A stretch of DNA of 64,000 bases from Liopterus haemorrhoidalis. Taxonomy: Eukaryota; Arthropoda; Insecta; Coleoptera; Dytiscidae. Location: assembly GCA_963971575.1 (NCBI GenBank), contig OZ020616.1:15159575-15223574 (forward strand). Direction: 5' to 3'. The translations under genes and the position numbers were made by a program. The notes under the pieces are model-generated. The model did not search any database, was not told the origin of the DNA, and saw only the letters and a program-made list of their open reading frames with translations. Positions within the stretch are counted from its first letter, which is position 1, and each line of letters begins with the position of its first letter. Below are positions 1-10,904 of the stretch, one piece after another.

Positions 1-1290
1 GTTTAGATCGTCATCCCTATTACACTGTTAAAATATTGTTGTTCGTACAAGTTGACAGATGTTCAGTGTCGTACATTGGAAATATAAATTATTTATATTA
101 TTTAACTTTTTTCATATATTTTGTTATTATTTACATATTTAGACTTTTATTTATATTCTTGGCGTAGATTTTATGGAGAACATTCTCCATGTAATATGTT
201 TTTACGCAGTTATATATTTTTTAGGTTATCTGACATATAAATATTTTTTGACACTTGACAATTAAGAGATCAAGAGAGAGGGCTAATGTGAGGCCAAAAG
301 ACAGCCCAGCTGATTGTGCCCAAAGGAGAAGCTATTGATATAATTTTTAGACCATCATATATACATATATTTTTAATTTTTATTTACAATAATTATTTAA
401 ATATGAAACTTTAGCTCTGAAGATATATTGTGTTTTATTGCTTTATTTAAACTCTTTTAGCAAATCTCTCCTGTTATATATAGTACATCATTTTTAAAAT
501 TTTTCAAATTTCCCATTAAACTGAATTTATGTCGTATAAATAAGTGTATTTAACATCTGCCTTGTTTATTTCAATATCCTATTAACCATTTTCATATTTT
601 TAAAAAAAATCACTATAAAATCCCTAAAATTATTATGATGATGAACAATTTAAACACAGATTTCGGTTTTCAAAAGATACTGTTTTATCTATTTTTTAAT
701 TAATTGATAATTAAATAAGTCTTTAACTTAAATTTATGCACTATATCTATTAATTGTTCTTTTTCAATTTCTGTATAATTTTTGCCTCTATCCCGTTTTT
801 TTTTTTTCCATTTGAAATACTTTTTAACTTCTACTAATTCTTTTTCACTGTCAAAATTATAGGTTATAAACGTTAAACTGTTAAAGCTACAACAGAAAAA
901 CCGCGAAATATAGTATAGGCATCTACCGGTCAGTTGTATAATAACGTTCGGTCGGTAAATCTTGAGACTAAATTATTTTAGTTGTGAACTAGTTTAGGCA
1001 GTTCTGATTTATAATACCGAAATTAAATAACTTGTTATATTAGTTATCAACTAAATTTAGTTTACAACTAGTTAGTTGGGTCTTTAGTTATGTTTTTATA
1101 ATACCGGCCATGAAACTCTATTTATCAACAATTATATCAAAAATTGTGCTTAGTTAGTTAGTTGGCTGTTCTGATTTATAATACCGAAATTAAATAACTT
1201 GTTATATTAGTTATCAACTAAATTTAGTTTACAACTAGTTAGTTGGGTCTTTAGGATAGACACACAGACATATGGGTGACGTTATAGGAA
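1..1290. other. Non-coding AT-rich sequence with an exact 87-bp direct duplication
   Basis: I see no supportable exon here; it should be the intron of the PDE10-like gene downstream of its exon at 1298-1578. The recognisable structure is a direct duplication: 1001-1087 and 1168-1254 are identical over 87 bp and separated by 80 bp. The surrounding 930-1170 contains related pieces (TTATAATACCG and CTAGTTAGTTG motifs), so this is probably a small internally duplicated DNA-transposon remnant. Confidence 0.6.
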
Positions 1291-1297
1291 ATCTTAC

Positions 1298-1578
1298 CAC
1301 AATATCAGTTATAAGTTTGTCCAATAACATTGTATCTGCAAAGTAACATTTTGTCAAGTCCAGTAAATATTCGTTGAGTTCTTGTTGTCTTTGCAAAGCC
1401 AGTCTTTGTTGATTTTGGAAGATGGCTGAACCGACCCATCCAGAACACATTACCACGAGTCGGAGATGTTTTTCTTTAAAAGGTGGCAAGTCTGTGGTAC
1501 GATGGAGTTCTACTACTGCCAAACATTCATCTGTAGGTGTCACAACAGGTACACAAAGAACAGACTGTATTGTTAGAT
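1298..1578 (-). CDS. PDE10A: PDE10-type phosphodiesterase, exon 4 of those visible (GAF-A second half and linker)
   Basis: This is an internal exon of a dual cAMP/cGMP phosphodiesterase of the PDE10 type, a cytosolic enzyme that hydrolyses cyclic nucleotides. On the minus strand it follows the acceptor TTTTCAG (AG at 1580-1579) and ends at a GTAAGA donor (1297-1296). The 281-nt frame encodes SVLCVPVV, then a segment ending in QELNEYLLDLTKCYF. These align with the end of GAF domain A of vertebrate PDE10A (IQSVLCLPIV; TELNDFLLDVSKTYF). The upstream exon ends in phase 1 and the junction codon becomes GAT, so the frame is continuous. GAF-B and the catalytic domain must lie beyond base 1. The intron between this exon and the preceding one contains a mariner interrupted by a LINE. 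Which insect paralogue this is cannot be settled without the catalytic domain. Confidence 0.85.
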
Positions 1579-1689
1579 CTGAAAATAGACAAATTACAAA
1601 CATCAATAGTGCCTACGCAATCCACAGAAAAGAAAAAGACAAAAATAATTTTTAGGAATAATAATCAACGCAAAATTAAGGCAACAATT

Positions 1690-3440
1690 CGTTATAAAGT
1701 ATAATTTATCAAAAACACCAAGCTGGTTCTAATTTCTAATGTAATACGAGAGACGGTTGAAAAGTAAACGATGAGATCAACACCGAATTGAACGATGTTT
1801 ATGGGGATTTTGCATCTTCGATATCAACAATTAAATATTGGACAGCTGAATGTTAAGTTGCGGCTGCCAAAACTCACTTAAATAAAATTATAATATTACA
1901 AAAAAAGATTCTAAAGTTAATAACGTTTAAACCATTGACGTATTAATCGGAAATGATATTTCAGGATGTGCAGGTATTTTCTATTGAACAGGTTTACATT
2001 TACGCTATTGCAAAATATTTTACAAAACATTCAAATTCCGTGCAATTAATAAATCATAATTATGTAACCCGAGGGACAACACAACAATTAGCTATCCCAG
2101 AAAAATTTAATAAAGAAAAATCAAATACGTTTTATAAAAAATATAGCAACAAAATATACAATAATTTTCACAAATATTTAAATAATTCACAGAGAATATT
2201 AACTGGTAATAATTATAAAAAACTCATTAAAACTTGGATATCAAAACTTGATTTTAAAGGAGTTAGAGATTTGTTAACTTAAAATATGTTACTTACATAT
2301 ACTTATATATATTATTATAGCATACATTTTTCAAATAACCTAAAACAATATTTAATGACACATTTAATTTGTATTAGAACTAAATAACAAATCATATAAC
2401 ACATTGCCCACATTGACAACTTATTAAATTTCAAATATCTCCACACACAGAAATTATTGTTTCTAGGTGGTGTGTATCCATCTTATGATGGGCTGTTTAT
2501 TTATTATGTTTAAGGGATAAATATTTTATTCATATACATTTATGTATTTATAATAAATAAAATTGAAATTGAAAAAAAAAAAATTAAACGCGGTTGTAAG
2601 AGCATTTTTGATGATGAGCGTCCAGGCCGTCCAATAGAGGTCACCACGCCAGAAATGGTCGATAAAATCCATGGAATGATAATCGACGATCGATGAGTGA
2701 CTAAGCGTGAGATAGCTAAGGCTGCGGGCATCTCAACCGAACGGGTGCTCAACATTTTGCATGAATATTTGGGAATGAGGAAGCTCTCTGCCAGATGGGT
2801 GCCGCATTTACTCTCAGTCAACAACAAACACAATCGTCTAACCATTTCGAAGGAATGTTTGGCGATGTTCAACCGAGATAAGAAGGACTTTTTGCGCAGT
2901 TTCGTAACCGTGGACGAAACACCATCACAACACACCAGAAATCAAGGAACAGTCGAAACAGTGGACTGCTCTTGGCGAATCGAAGCCGAAGAAGGCCAAG
3001 GTGGGTCTGTCGGCCAACAAAGTCGGTCACAGTTCTTTGGGATACATACGGTATCATTCACATCGACTACATGAAAAGAGCTAACAATCACGTGCCTATA
3101 TTATGCAAAGCTGTTGAACCGATTTGAAGCGCAAGCGGCAGCATTTTGCGAAGAAAAAAGTGCTGTTCCACCAGGACAACGCACCGATCCACAAGTACGC
3201 AGTCGCAATTGCAAAACTCTATGAATATATTCGCCAGATTTGGCCCCCTGCGACTATTATTTATTTCCAAACTTGAAAAGATGACTCAGTGGTAAGAGAT
3301 TTGGGTCGAATAAGGAGATCATCGCTGAAACAGGAGACTATTTTGAGGGCTTCGAGAAATCGTATTATTCGGAGGACATCGAAAAATTGGAGAATCGTTG
3401 GACGAAGTGTATAGTAAGAGGACTATGTTGAGAAATAAAT
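1690..3440 (+). mobile_element. Mariner transposase pseudogene split by a LINE insertion
   Basis: Coding remains of a mariner transposase run from about 1740 (INTELNDVYGDFASS, then TIKYWTAE) and resume after a LINE insertion at about 2580 (KSIFDDERPGRPIEVTTPEM, then EIAKAAGISTERVLNILHEYLGM). The helix-turn-helix region is clear. Further on, frameshifts and stops scramble the DDE domain, but KVLFHQDNAPIH, the second-Asp block, is still legible near 3160. It lies in an intron of the PDE10-like gene, in antisense orientation. No convincing terminal inverted repeats were found. Confidence 0.75.
1850..2577 (+). mobile_element. 5'-truncated LINE with poly(A) tail, nested in the mariner
   Basis: This inserted segment has a C-terminal LINE reading frame (1953-2282, about 109 codons) preceded by a related in-register stretch near 1890 (KKILKLITFKP). 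It ends with AATAAAATTGAAATTG and an A12 tract at 2568-2579. The mariner reading frame breaks exactly at its two edges, which dates this insertion after the mariner. The protein resembles the extreme C-termini of Jockey/CR1-like elements. The reverse-transcriptase domain is absent. Confidence 0.55.
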
Positions 3441-3835
3441 TGAGTTTTGCCGAAAAAGTAGTTTTCTTGCCTAGGCTGATTACTGTTCAACTGCCCCTCA
3501 TATATGCTAGCATGTCTGGGAGCAAGGGGCAAGGATATTATAATGTAAGGTTGTCTCGTAACTACTGACCAATCAGAGCGTGCGCGAGTCATGGGTATGC
3601 CCAGTTCAAAGTAGCATACAGAGTTAATATAGATGTTGCACTTTTTATATATATTTATTGCCTATTTAGTAGATATTAATTTCAAGACAGTTCTGTTGAA
3701 TAAATACAAATTGGATAAATTATAAATAAAAACCTAAGAAAATTTTATACTGATTTATATAAACTTGGTGGACAAAGACTAACACCATCTTTTGTCCTGC
3801 AGTTTCAGAAGGATCATTGATGGATCTTTTCTTAC

Positions 3836-4036
3836 CTGCAAGTCCTATACCATCAGGAAATCTTTCATCTTCTACTATATCATCTACCATAATAAATTCT
3901 TTGTGAAAAGCTACATAAGCAGCCACTGTTGTTCCAGCTTGAATTTTCCAGCAAATTCTGTGTCTCTCAGTGGTTATCTCATTTGGTACTTGATATATTT
4001 CATCTAGGGATTCATCTACCATGTACACCGTTGAAC
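3836..4036 (-). CDS. PDE10A: PDE10-type phosphodiesterase, exon 3 of those visible (GAF-A core)
   Basis: This exon is 201 nt (67 codons) and begins after the acceptor GTGCAG (AG at 4038-4037). It ends at the donor GCAG/GTAAG (GT at 3835-3834). It encodes STVYMVDESLDEIYQ and then GTTVAAYVAFHKEFIMVDDI plus ERFPDGIGLA. Human PDE10A GAF-A has [20 protein letters not shown] and DERFPRGTGLE at the same place, so the identity is strong. The preceding exon ends with one base of a Gly codon that this exon completes. GAF-A is a dimerisation and ligand-sensing domain. Confidence 0.88.
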
Positions 4037-4079
4037 CTGCACGATAATTAATTATAAATACTACTATTCAAGGTCACGG

Positions 4080-4390
4080 ATATCAATTCATAACAAGAAC
4101 GGTTCCAGGAAGGAGGCGATGTAGCAATCCGCCATCCCTTCAAATATAAAAAATATTGTTTTCCTGCGACCACTACAGAACTGTCTCATTTCGATAATGT
4201 TAGTTGACAGAAAAATTAGCTTAATTTCGCATGCTACCCTCATGCGTGCGGAAGCGATACGGGAAAGATAAATGCTCCCTAATGCGTATGTGCGTTGTGC
4301 GGGAAATATAAATGCGCAACAATGCGCATGTGCAATTTCCGAGAATTTCCATTCCCGTACTGGCTGCGCGCGCAATAATGGCTGTTAACC
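4080..4390. other. CpG- and GC-richer island inside a PDE10 intron
   Basis: The block at about 4190-4385 has several CG dinucleotides and repeated ATGCG/GCGCA motifs, ending in CTGCGCGCGCAAT. This contrasts with the AT-rich surroundings. There is no open frame of note. It could be a transposon end or an internal promoter; nothing in the sequence decides between them. Confidence 0.3.
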
Positions 4391-5390
4391 ATATTTATAT
4401 TGTATTTTCTTGATTATTTATGTATTGAAAAATGGTAATCGGAGGAAAAGCATAGTGAGCAACACGCGCAGAATACATATTCCGCACTCGCCTCCGGCTA
4501 GTTTGCAAACTTCATTCTCTTGCACAATATACTATTATCTACGGCCATTAAATAATAAATGCATTATGTGTCCAACTGTAAATATATAAAGCTGTTCATA
4601 TTGCAAGCACTGTAAACACTGTACCCGTGAAAAATTAGCGTTTTTTTTTTATACTGCATTTTTTTATTCAGTTGGCAATATTGGTTATTTGCGCAGCCAC
4701 ATCACATAACCCATCTTTATAACTAGAATATAATTTATTAGTTAAAATAAATAAAACAACAAATAATAGTAGCATAATCAGCTGTTGGTTCGATAGCCAT
4801 CTTGATGACATAGATTCTGAAGTTAAACAATTAAAGCTCAGAATTTCCGTGTTCGTAAATTAAATTTACTTTTTAATGATAGAACTATATATTTGTAGGT
4901 AAGAAATTGTGTTTGACTCGCATATAATGGCTATATTTCACTCGAATGATTACAACCATCACCTACGGCTTAAGTGGTAAACTTTATCCTCGTGAAATAT
5001 AGCCCCCATTATATGCTTGTTAAATAAAATACTATTATTGACTATATTATTTTGTAGAAAAATAAATTATTAGTTTCTTAGAAGAGTAAATAGTATAATT
5101 ATTTCTGTAAGTGCAAAAAGTAGTACTTTCTGAGTGAAAAAAATACGTTTTATGCATGAGTTTCATACAATATTTTTTACGATTGTCTGCAATTAAAAAA
5201 AAGTAAATGGAATTTTAATTTTTGTAAATTGTCACGAGCTCACTTTTTTCTGATTGAAGTTGGCTTTTGCTAAACAAAATGATCAAAAACCTCATTTAAC
5301 CGATGAAAAATACTAGTTGTCAAAATCTAGTTCCGCCTAAACCAAAGAAACAGGCTATGCATAAATTTTCTACGGCTGTCTCTAATTAAA
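4390..5390. repeat. Non-coding intron sequence with small inverted-repeat remnants
   Basis: 4919-5016 is a roughly 98-bp imperfect palindrome whose ends read GCATATAATGG-CTATATTTCAC and the reverse complement, a miniature inverted-repeat element (MITE). About 5250-5345 is a minus-strand partial copy of the family seen complete at 43389-43864 and 62812-63214; it shares the block around CAAAATCTAGTTCCGCCTAA. Nothing coding was seen. Confidence 0.5.
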
Positions 5391-5394
5391 GTTG

Positions 5395-5912
5395 GTTTTA
5401 CACAGTTCAATTAATTGATCAATAAATTGATCAAATTTTTTGTCAATTAATTGAAACATTTATTGGTAACCTTGGAAACTAAAGCATCACTTTACACACA
5501 TCAATTTATTTATCAATTTTTTTGAAAATGTTTACGTTACCAACTGTAAAACATGTTGACATATTTATCAAAATGATAATATTGAAAAAATCTTCACAAA
5601 GTTACGAGCTGTGAACAAAAACAAAAGAAATAACCTAGATGATGCTAAATTAGAACGTTCGAGGTTATGTCAGATTTGAAAACGAAACACAAACAATATA
5701 TTTAGAGGTTATGCTACAACAGAGAGACAACTAAACAGTTGGTAATATCTTAACTTAAAAAATTGATGAAAAATAGAACTTGTTCTATTTTCAAAATAAA
5801 TTGATCAATTTTATTGTCAATTAATTGACGAAATTTTTACACTTTACACACATCAATTAATTGAATGTCAACTTTTTCAATTAATTGATCAATAAATTGA
5901 ATCGTGTAAAGA
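5395..5912. repeat. MITE built from repeated TCAATTAATTGATCAAT palindromes
   Basis: This is a roughly 518-bp element. Its ends are inverted relatives: GTTTTACACAGTTCAATTAA on the left and, reverse-complemented, CTTTACACGATTCAATTTAT on the right. Each side carries multiple copies of the self-complementary core CAATTAATTG/TTGATCAA, so a single strand could fold into nested hairpins. It has no coding capacity and lies in a PDE10 intron. Confidence 0.55.
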
Positions 5913-6213
5913 CTTAAGAAAAAAAAAAAAATACAACAAAACTAAAATATGAGATTTTTGGAGTTTTTCTTTTCTTCTTCTTTTGACCTTGGCAAATGTA
6001 GACAAAACTAACATTTCAGATTTTTGAAGTTAAGATTACGAATTGATTTTAATTGTTTTCAATGTACTCTTTGATTCTTTTTCGGACTGCACAGACATGT
6101 CTACAGTCCTTGGAGATGACTCTGTAGTCCCCATGAGCTCATGCAAGTCCATGGAGATAGTGATGTAACTCTCCATTAGCCGATATAATAATAATAATAA
6201 TTATAATAATAAT

Positions 6214-6325
6214 GGTTTGGGATGCAGTCGTGTGTATTTAGCTCCACTAATCTCTAGTATGACGCGGCTCAAAAGGTTGCAGAAGTTTGAGATTAGTGGA
6301 TGCTTGTCAAGACCTGACAAACCCC
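6214..6325 (+). mobile_element. Fragment of the restriction-like-endonuclease LINE (Dong-like), sitting in a (TAA)n tract
   Basis: This 112-bp block is nearly identical to 49762-49872, part of the endonuclease LINE at 48845-49930 (TATGACGCGGCTCAAAAGGT is shared). It is flanked by TAA-rich repeats on both sides (about 6187-6213 and 6326-6343), consistent with insertion into the A/T trinucleotide tail of the LINE that extends to the right. Some Dong/R4-clade elements are known to target TAA repeats. Confidence 0.6.
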
Positions 6326-6474
6326 TAAATAATAATAATAATTTTATTGCAGTAGGAGATATACAAAATACATAACAAAGTTAATATAAAAGATATACAT
6401 TTGATAAATTTATTATTATTATTATTATTATAATTTGTACAAGAAAAATGACCTATGCGGTACTATATTACTTA

Positions 6475-7742
6475 TGCCGGGTTTACATTGGTAGAGTAAA
6501 AGAGCTAGTAACTAGCGCAAGTACTACGCGCTTTACTCTACTATCTTATTTTCAGGATAGTAGGTGTTCATACGCAATTGACATACATATCTTATTTTCT
6601 GGATCTTCACATCACACATCTTCACTGTGATTTTGTAGTGAAATTATCTTTTTGCAAAAAATAGTTTATGAATGTGGATATACATCGTCGCCGGCGTGAT
6701 GCCATTAAAGAAGTGGTATTTTAAATTGCATCATTTCTTGTGGAGGAAATAATTGATTGTCTTATTGAAGTATTCGGTACAGAATATAAGCCTAAACAAA
6801 AATGGGTTAAAAAATGGATTGATAGAAGAACTACCCATGGCGCATCAGTCCTTCTATTTCGTGAATTAGCCGTGGAAGATCAAAAAGAGTACAGACTGTG
6901 TTTAAGAATGACACCAGATGATTTTAATAGGCTATTAAATTTAGTTAGTCCATTAATACAACGAACTGATACACTAATAAAGGATGCGATTCCAGCAATA
7001 ATAAAATTGGAATTAACGCTTTATTTCCTAGCCACAGGAAATAGTTATTGTAGTCTACAACAGTGTTTCTCAACAGGTGGTCCGCGGACCACCAGTGGTC
7101 CCCAGAAAAATTTTAGTGGTCCGCGAAAGTTTTTATGTGTTTTTTGCAGTTTTATTTTTAATTTATTTTGCACATTTTTTATGTAAATAGTTTATATTTT
7201 GTTTATTTTCTGTAAACTTTCTGTGATTTTCCACAAATAAAATAAATGTGTTTAGTAGCACATTAAATATATTTGTTTTCATGCAAAAAATAAACCAACA
7301 ATTATTATTAGTAGTCCGCGTTAGAAAATTATATATTATTCTGGTCCACGGTGCGTTTTTGGTCGAGAAACACTGGTCTACAACATCTTTTTCGTGTATC
7401 AAAAGCAGTTATTTCACAGATGATTTCAAAAATCATCAATTAATAAATCAATGTTACGCAATTTATGTAAATAAATTGTAACTTACCTGATATGGGTTTT
7501 TTTCCCATTTGTTATGACAGGTTACCGCTTGCCGCCAATTTGAAATGAATCAATTTTGCGTAGTGGGGGGAAAGACAGTAGCTAGTAAATACGTCGACGA
7601 GCTAGCTGCTATCCTAGCCCAACTACTGGCAGCTAGTACTCTACTAGTCACAATGTCAACTGTTTACACAGGGATAGTAACTAGTTGCTAGTTACTTGCG
7701 CTAGTTACTAGCTCTTTTACTCTACCAATGTAAACCCGGCAT
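6475..7742 (+). mobile_element. PIF/Harbinger transposon with a HARBI1-like remnant
   Basis: The ends are near-perfect inverted repeats of about 48 bp, beginning TGCCGGGTTTACATTGGTAG (6475) and closing with the reverse complement at 7742. The target duplication is TTA (6472-6474 and 7743-7745), as expected for the superfamily. A 5' coding segment at 6740-7060 encodes WVKKWIDRRTTHGASVLLFR and then MTPDDFNRLLNLVSPLIQ, typical of the N-terminus of HARBI1-like nucleases. The coding part is interrupted by a hAT MITE at 7061, resumes briefly after 7375 (LQHLFRVSKAVISQMI), and the DDE region is gone. It is therefore non-autonomous. Confidence 0.88.
7061..7375 (+). mobile_element. hAT MITE, GGTCCGCGGACC family, copy 1
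   Basis: This is a 315-bp element with TIR CAGTGTTTCTC/GAGAAACACTG and an exact 8-bp target duplication GTCTACAA (7053-7060, 7376-7383), the hAT signature. Just inside the left end is the palindrome GGTGGTCCGCGGACCACC. It splits the HARBI1-like frame of the host Harbinger element. A second copy is at 14683-15084. Confidence 0.93.
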
Positions 7743-8340
7743 TAGATCGTCGTTCAAACATTCATTTATATCGTAATATGCTTTCTCTATTAACAGTTTT
7801 TTGAGACAATTTTTAAATTTCAAAGCTTTGAGCTCTCTGAGATTATTTGGTAATTTATTGTACAGAGTGGAACCAATGTAATCTGGATAAGTTTTAGCTG
7901 ATGTATAACGCATTTTGGGTAGGCGAATGTTATGTTTATCTCTGGTATTGTGTGAATGTATCTCACAATTTTTTGGCAGCTTAGTATATTTAATATATTC
8001 TAATAATTTAAAAATGTACAAGCATGGCAAAGTTAGGATATGTAAATCTTTAAATAGTTGTCGGCATGAAGTACGTTCTGCGACACCACCAAGAATCCTG
8101 ACAGCTCTTTTCTGAATAATAAATATTCTTTTCCAGTCAATTGACTGTCCCCAAAAAATTAGGCCATATAATATACAATTTTAGCTATGCTTAATGACAC
8201 ATAAATTTTTATTCTGTGTAGCATGAAGTTACAGCTACTGTTTTGCCATAGTTTGTATATGGGATTTCCAATTCAATTGAGCATATAAATTAAAACCAAG
8301 AAATTTAACTAAATTTGTATTATGGGAAAGGTCATTTGGT

Positions 8341-8600
8341 CAGTGGCGCACCCAGGATTTTTTGTTGGGAGGGGGCGGAAGACAAAATTATTTAAATTAA
8401 GCATAAGAAGGTTCACACTTCTAAATTTCAAGTGATGACCTAAAAAAAAGGTCCTCACTTCTAAAATACAAGTGACAACCTAAAAAAAGGTCCTTATCTC
8501 TATTTTTAAATTTTTCTCGCGTGTTAGTATGTTTTTATTTTTATTTCCTTCCTTCTTAGGGGGGGAGGACCCCCGGGCCCCCTCCCTGGGTGCGCCACTG
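8341..8600. mobile_element. hAT MITE, CAGTGGCGCACCCAGG family, copy 1
   Basis: This is a 260-bp element. The TIRs CAGTGGCGCACCCAGG/CCTGGGTGCGCCACTG are perfect inverses, and the 8-bp target duplication CATTTGGT is exact (8333-8340, 8601-8608). The interior holds a tandem motif of the type CTAAAAAAAAGGTCCTCACTT plus a G-run and a C-run near the ends. It interrupts the minus-strand LINE. A related copy is at 35097-35400. Confidence 0.93.
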
Positions 8601-9176
8601 CATTTGGTATATTTCTATTAAAACTGAAAACCATTGTGTACGTTTTGGATTCATTTAGTACAAGTATATTTTTATCAAACCAAGCAAGAGCTTCAAACTT
8701 ATTTGTAATAGTTTTTTCTTTGACATCATTATAATCAACACCTTTACTGATAAAAGTCATGTCGTCAACGTACATCAGGGTAAATGCACTTACATTATCA
8801 GGGAGATCGTTAATAAATAATAAAAACAACAATGCACTGATAATTGAACCCTGTCCTACTCCTACATTTATATTATACTTATGGAAATTGTGAAATAACG
8901 AAACGCTTATGAGACTATTTTTAACACTTTTTACAAGTGAAATATAGTACAGTTTTTTTAACAGGAAAAAAACAAAATTACATTTCAATAAAAAAATTAT
9001 TTTACTTGCATTCTATGACCTGTTAGTGGAACTAGAGGCCAGGCGGTGATGCGATCGCCTTGGGCGGATAATTGAATTCAGATTGTTTACCTCGCAGCTG
9101 AAGGTAAACAGATTGTAAAAATACGAAGGGGGTATAGTTTCGACCTGAGAAAAAAAATGTCTAAAATTATTCTTAC

Positions 9177-9412
9177 CTGATGCCTTGATTGTTTCTCTGA
9201 GAACATCACTCGTTTCATTCAAAACCATAAGTAAATCAACACTATCTGTTAAAAACTTGGTAAGATCGCTCATAAGAATACTTGGCTTCTTTTTCAGATA
9301 ATAACTGAAATATTTATTCTCTTCTCTTTTTCTTATAGTTGCTAAAGGTCTTTTCTTAGGCCTTGCCTTAACATATGGCGCTATCACTCTTTTCGTCGCT
9401 CTAACCGACAGC
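9177..9412 (-). CDS. PDE10A: PDE10-type phosphodiesterase, exon 2 of those visible (N-terminal region, start of GAF-A)
   Basis: This exon is 236 nt, between acceptor TTCTATTCTAG (AG 9414-9413) and donor TCAG/GTAAGA (GT 9176-9175). The frame reads LSVRATKRVIAPYVKARPKK, a basic stretch RKREENKYFSYY, and then LTKFLTDSVDLLMVLNETSD followed by LRETIKASG. The last part aligns with the helix leading into GAF-A of PDE10A (SIIKIATKADG). The exon ends one base into a Gly codon that the exon at 3836-4036 completes. It starts in a phase requiring two bases from the exon before; both candidate first exons (13413-13540 and 23119-23303) supply exactly two. Confidence 0.8.
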
Positions 9413-9736
9413 CTAGAATAGAAATTACAATGTTAGAAATAAAATATATACAAAGTAACCAAAGATTTCGAGATCAATTGTCAAATGTGTTACCATTTGT
9501 TAGAAATATATAACACGACGGTTGCTACTTAAGTTTTGCGAATAACGAGGAAAAAGATTTTATTTATTATTAAGATGATGTTTTTATTGTTTTTCAAAAT
9601 ATTCACCTTCAAGCAGGGGAGGATTTACCATGATGCTAGTGAGGCTACCAGAGTCGAGCCCCGGAACGCTATGGGACCCCACAAAAGTGCCCGTTGACTT
9701 GTCTTTCGAACTCATATGTACCTGTACGAGTATGTA

Positions 9737-10888
9737 CCAGGTCTACAAGTATGAAATGCGGATTTTTTTCAAACTTGCCGCGCAAATAGTGTGTATAGTT
9801 CAAAGTTTCAACACATATGGCGTTTTGTTAAGTTATCATTAAGTGTCAAATGCATATAGGTTATAATTTGAAAAGTGATCATATAGTTTTGTTTTACTGT
9901 GTTAAAAATGTCAAATTTTGTACCAAATAAAGAGCATTCGCGGACAGTACTACTGTTTTGTTTTCATTTGAAAAAAACTGCTGCTGAATCATACCGACTG
10001 CTTCGAGAAGCTTATGGTGAATATGCTCCATCGCAAGATACGTGTGAACGATGGTTTCGGCGTTTCAAAAGTGGTAAATTTGATCTTACAGATAAAGAAC
10101 ATGGAAAACCTCCAAAAAAATATGAAGATACAAAATTGGAAACATTGCTACAGGAAGACGATAGTCAATCACAAAAATAACTAGCAGAGCAGTTAGGCGT
10201 TAGTCAACAAGCTGTTTCCAATCGCCTACGAGAGATTGGTAAGATCCAGAAAGTCGGCAGATGGGTTCCACATGCATTGAATGAGAGGCAGATGGAAAAA
10301 CGCAAAAACACTTGTGAAATTTTGCTTGCACGATACAAAAGAAAGTCTTTTTTGCATCGTATCATTACTGGCGATGAAAAATGGATTTATTTTGAAAATC
10401 CCAAACACAAAAAATCATGGGTGAACCCAGGCTCACCATCCACATCAACTGCAAGACCGAATTGCTCTGGCAAAAAGACCATTCTCTGTACTTGGTGGGA
10501 CCAAAAGGGTGTGGTCTATTATGAATTGTTAAAACCTGGTGAGCAGTTTGCAACACATTGGAGGCACTCAAGTGGGAAGTGCTACCCCATGCCGCTTACT
10601 CACCAGACTTGGCCCCTTCAGATTACCACTTGTTCGCATCGATGGGTCACGCACTTGCCGAGCAGCACTTTTGTTCATATGAAAATGTGAAAGAATGGCT
10701 AGATGAATGGTTTGCGGGGAAAGGGGAAGAGCTCTACTGGCGAGGTATTCACAAATTGCCTGAAAGATGGGAAAAATGTATAACTTCTAATGGAGCATAC
10801 TTTGAATAAATAAACTTTTAATGTTCTTTTGAGTTTAATGTGTTTTATTAAAAAAAAAAAAAACCGCATTTCATACTTGTAGACCTGG
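9737..10888 (+). mobile_element. Mariner element (inner) with broken transposase
   Basis: The TIR CCAGGTCTACAAGTATGAAA is matched by its exact reverse complement at the right end, with TA duplications at 9735-9736 and 10889-10890. The transposase begins at 9899 or 9908. The HTH region is clear (ESYRLLREAYGEYAPS, then CERWFRRFKSGKFDL). A stop at 10178-10180 interrupts the same frame, which then continues as LAEQLGVSQQAVSNRL and ITGDEKWIYFENP (first Asp). A deletion near 10540 removes the second-Asp block and shifts the frame. The C-terminus resumes as ALKWEVLPHAAYSPDLAPSD and ends at 10809. It cannot be autonomous. Confidence 0.88.
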
Positions 10889-10904
10889 TACAATATTCGA
10901 GCAT

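Larger units (their letters stand above)
6326..8990 (-). mobile_element. CR1/Jockey-like LINE, minus strand, pseudogene hosting three later insertions
   Basis: Reading the minus strand from about 8988, the reverse-transcriptase core shows QGSIISALLFLLFINDLP and the catalytic box YVDDMTF. After the hAT insertion (8341-8600) the frame resumes with LVKFLGFNLYAQLNWKSHI and, with stops, QKRAVRILGG, then IHSHNTRDKHNIRLPKMRY. After the Harbinger (6475-7742) it ends in an AT-rich 3' UTR with a (TTA)n tail at about 6326-6343 and 6410-6432. The 5' end is truncated near 8990. Two other copies of this general type lie at 29278-30717 and 60013-61035. Confidence 0.7.

Noticed and set aside
2540..3057. Minus-strand open frames opposite the mariner
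   Set aside because: Shadows of the transposase on the plus strand.
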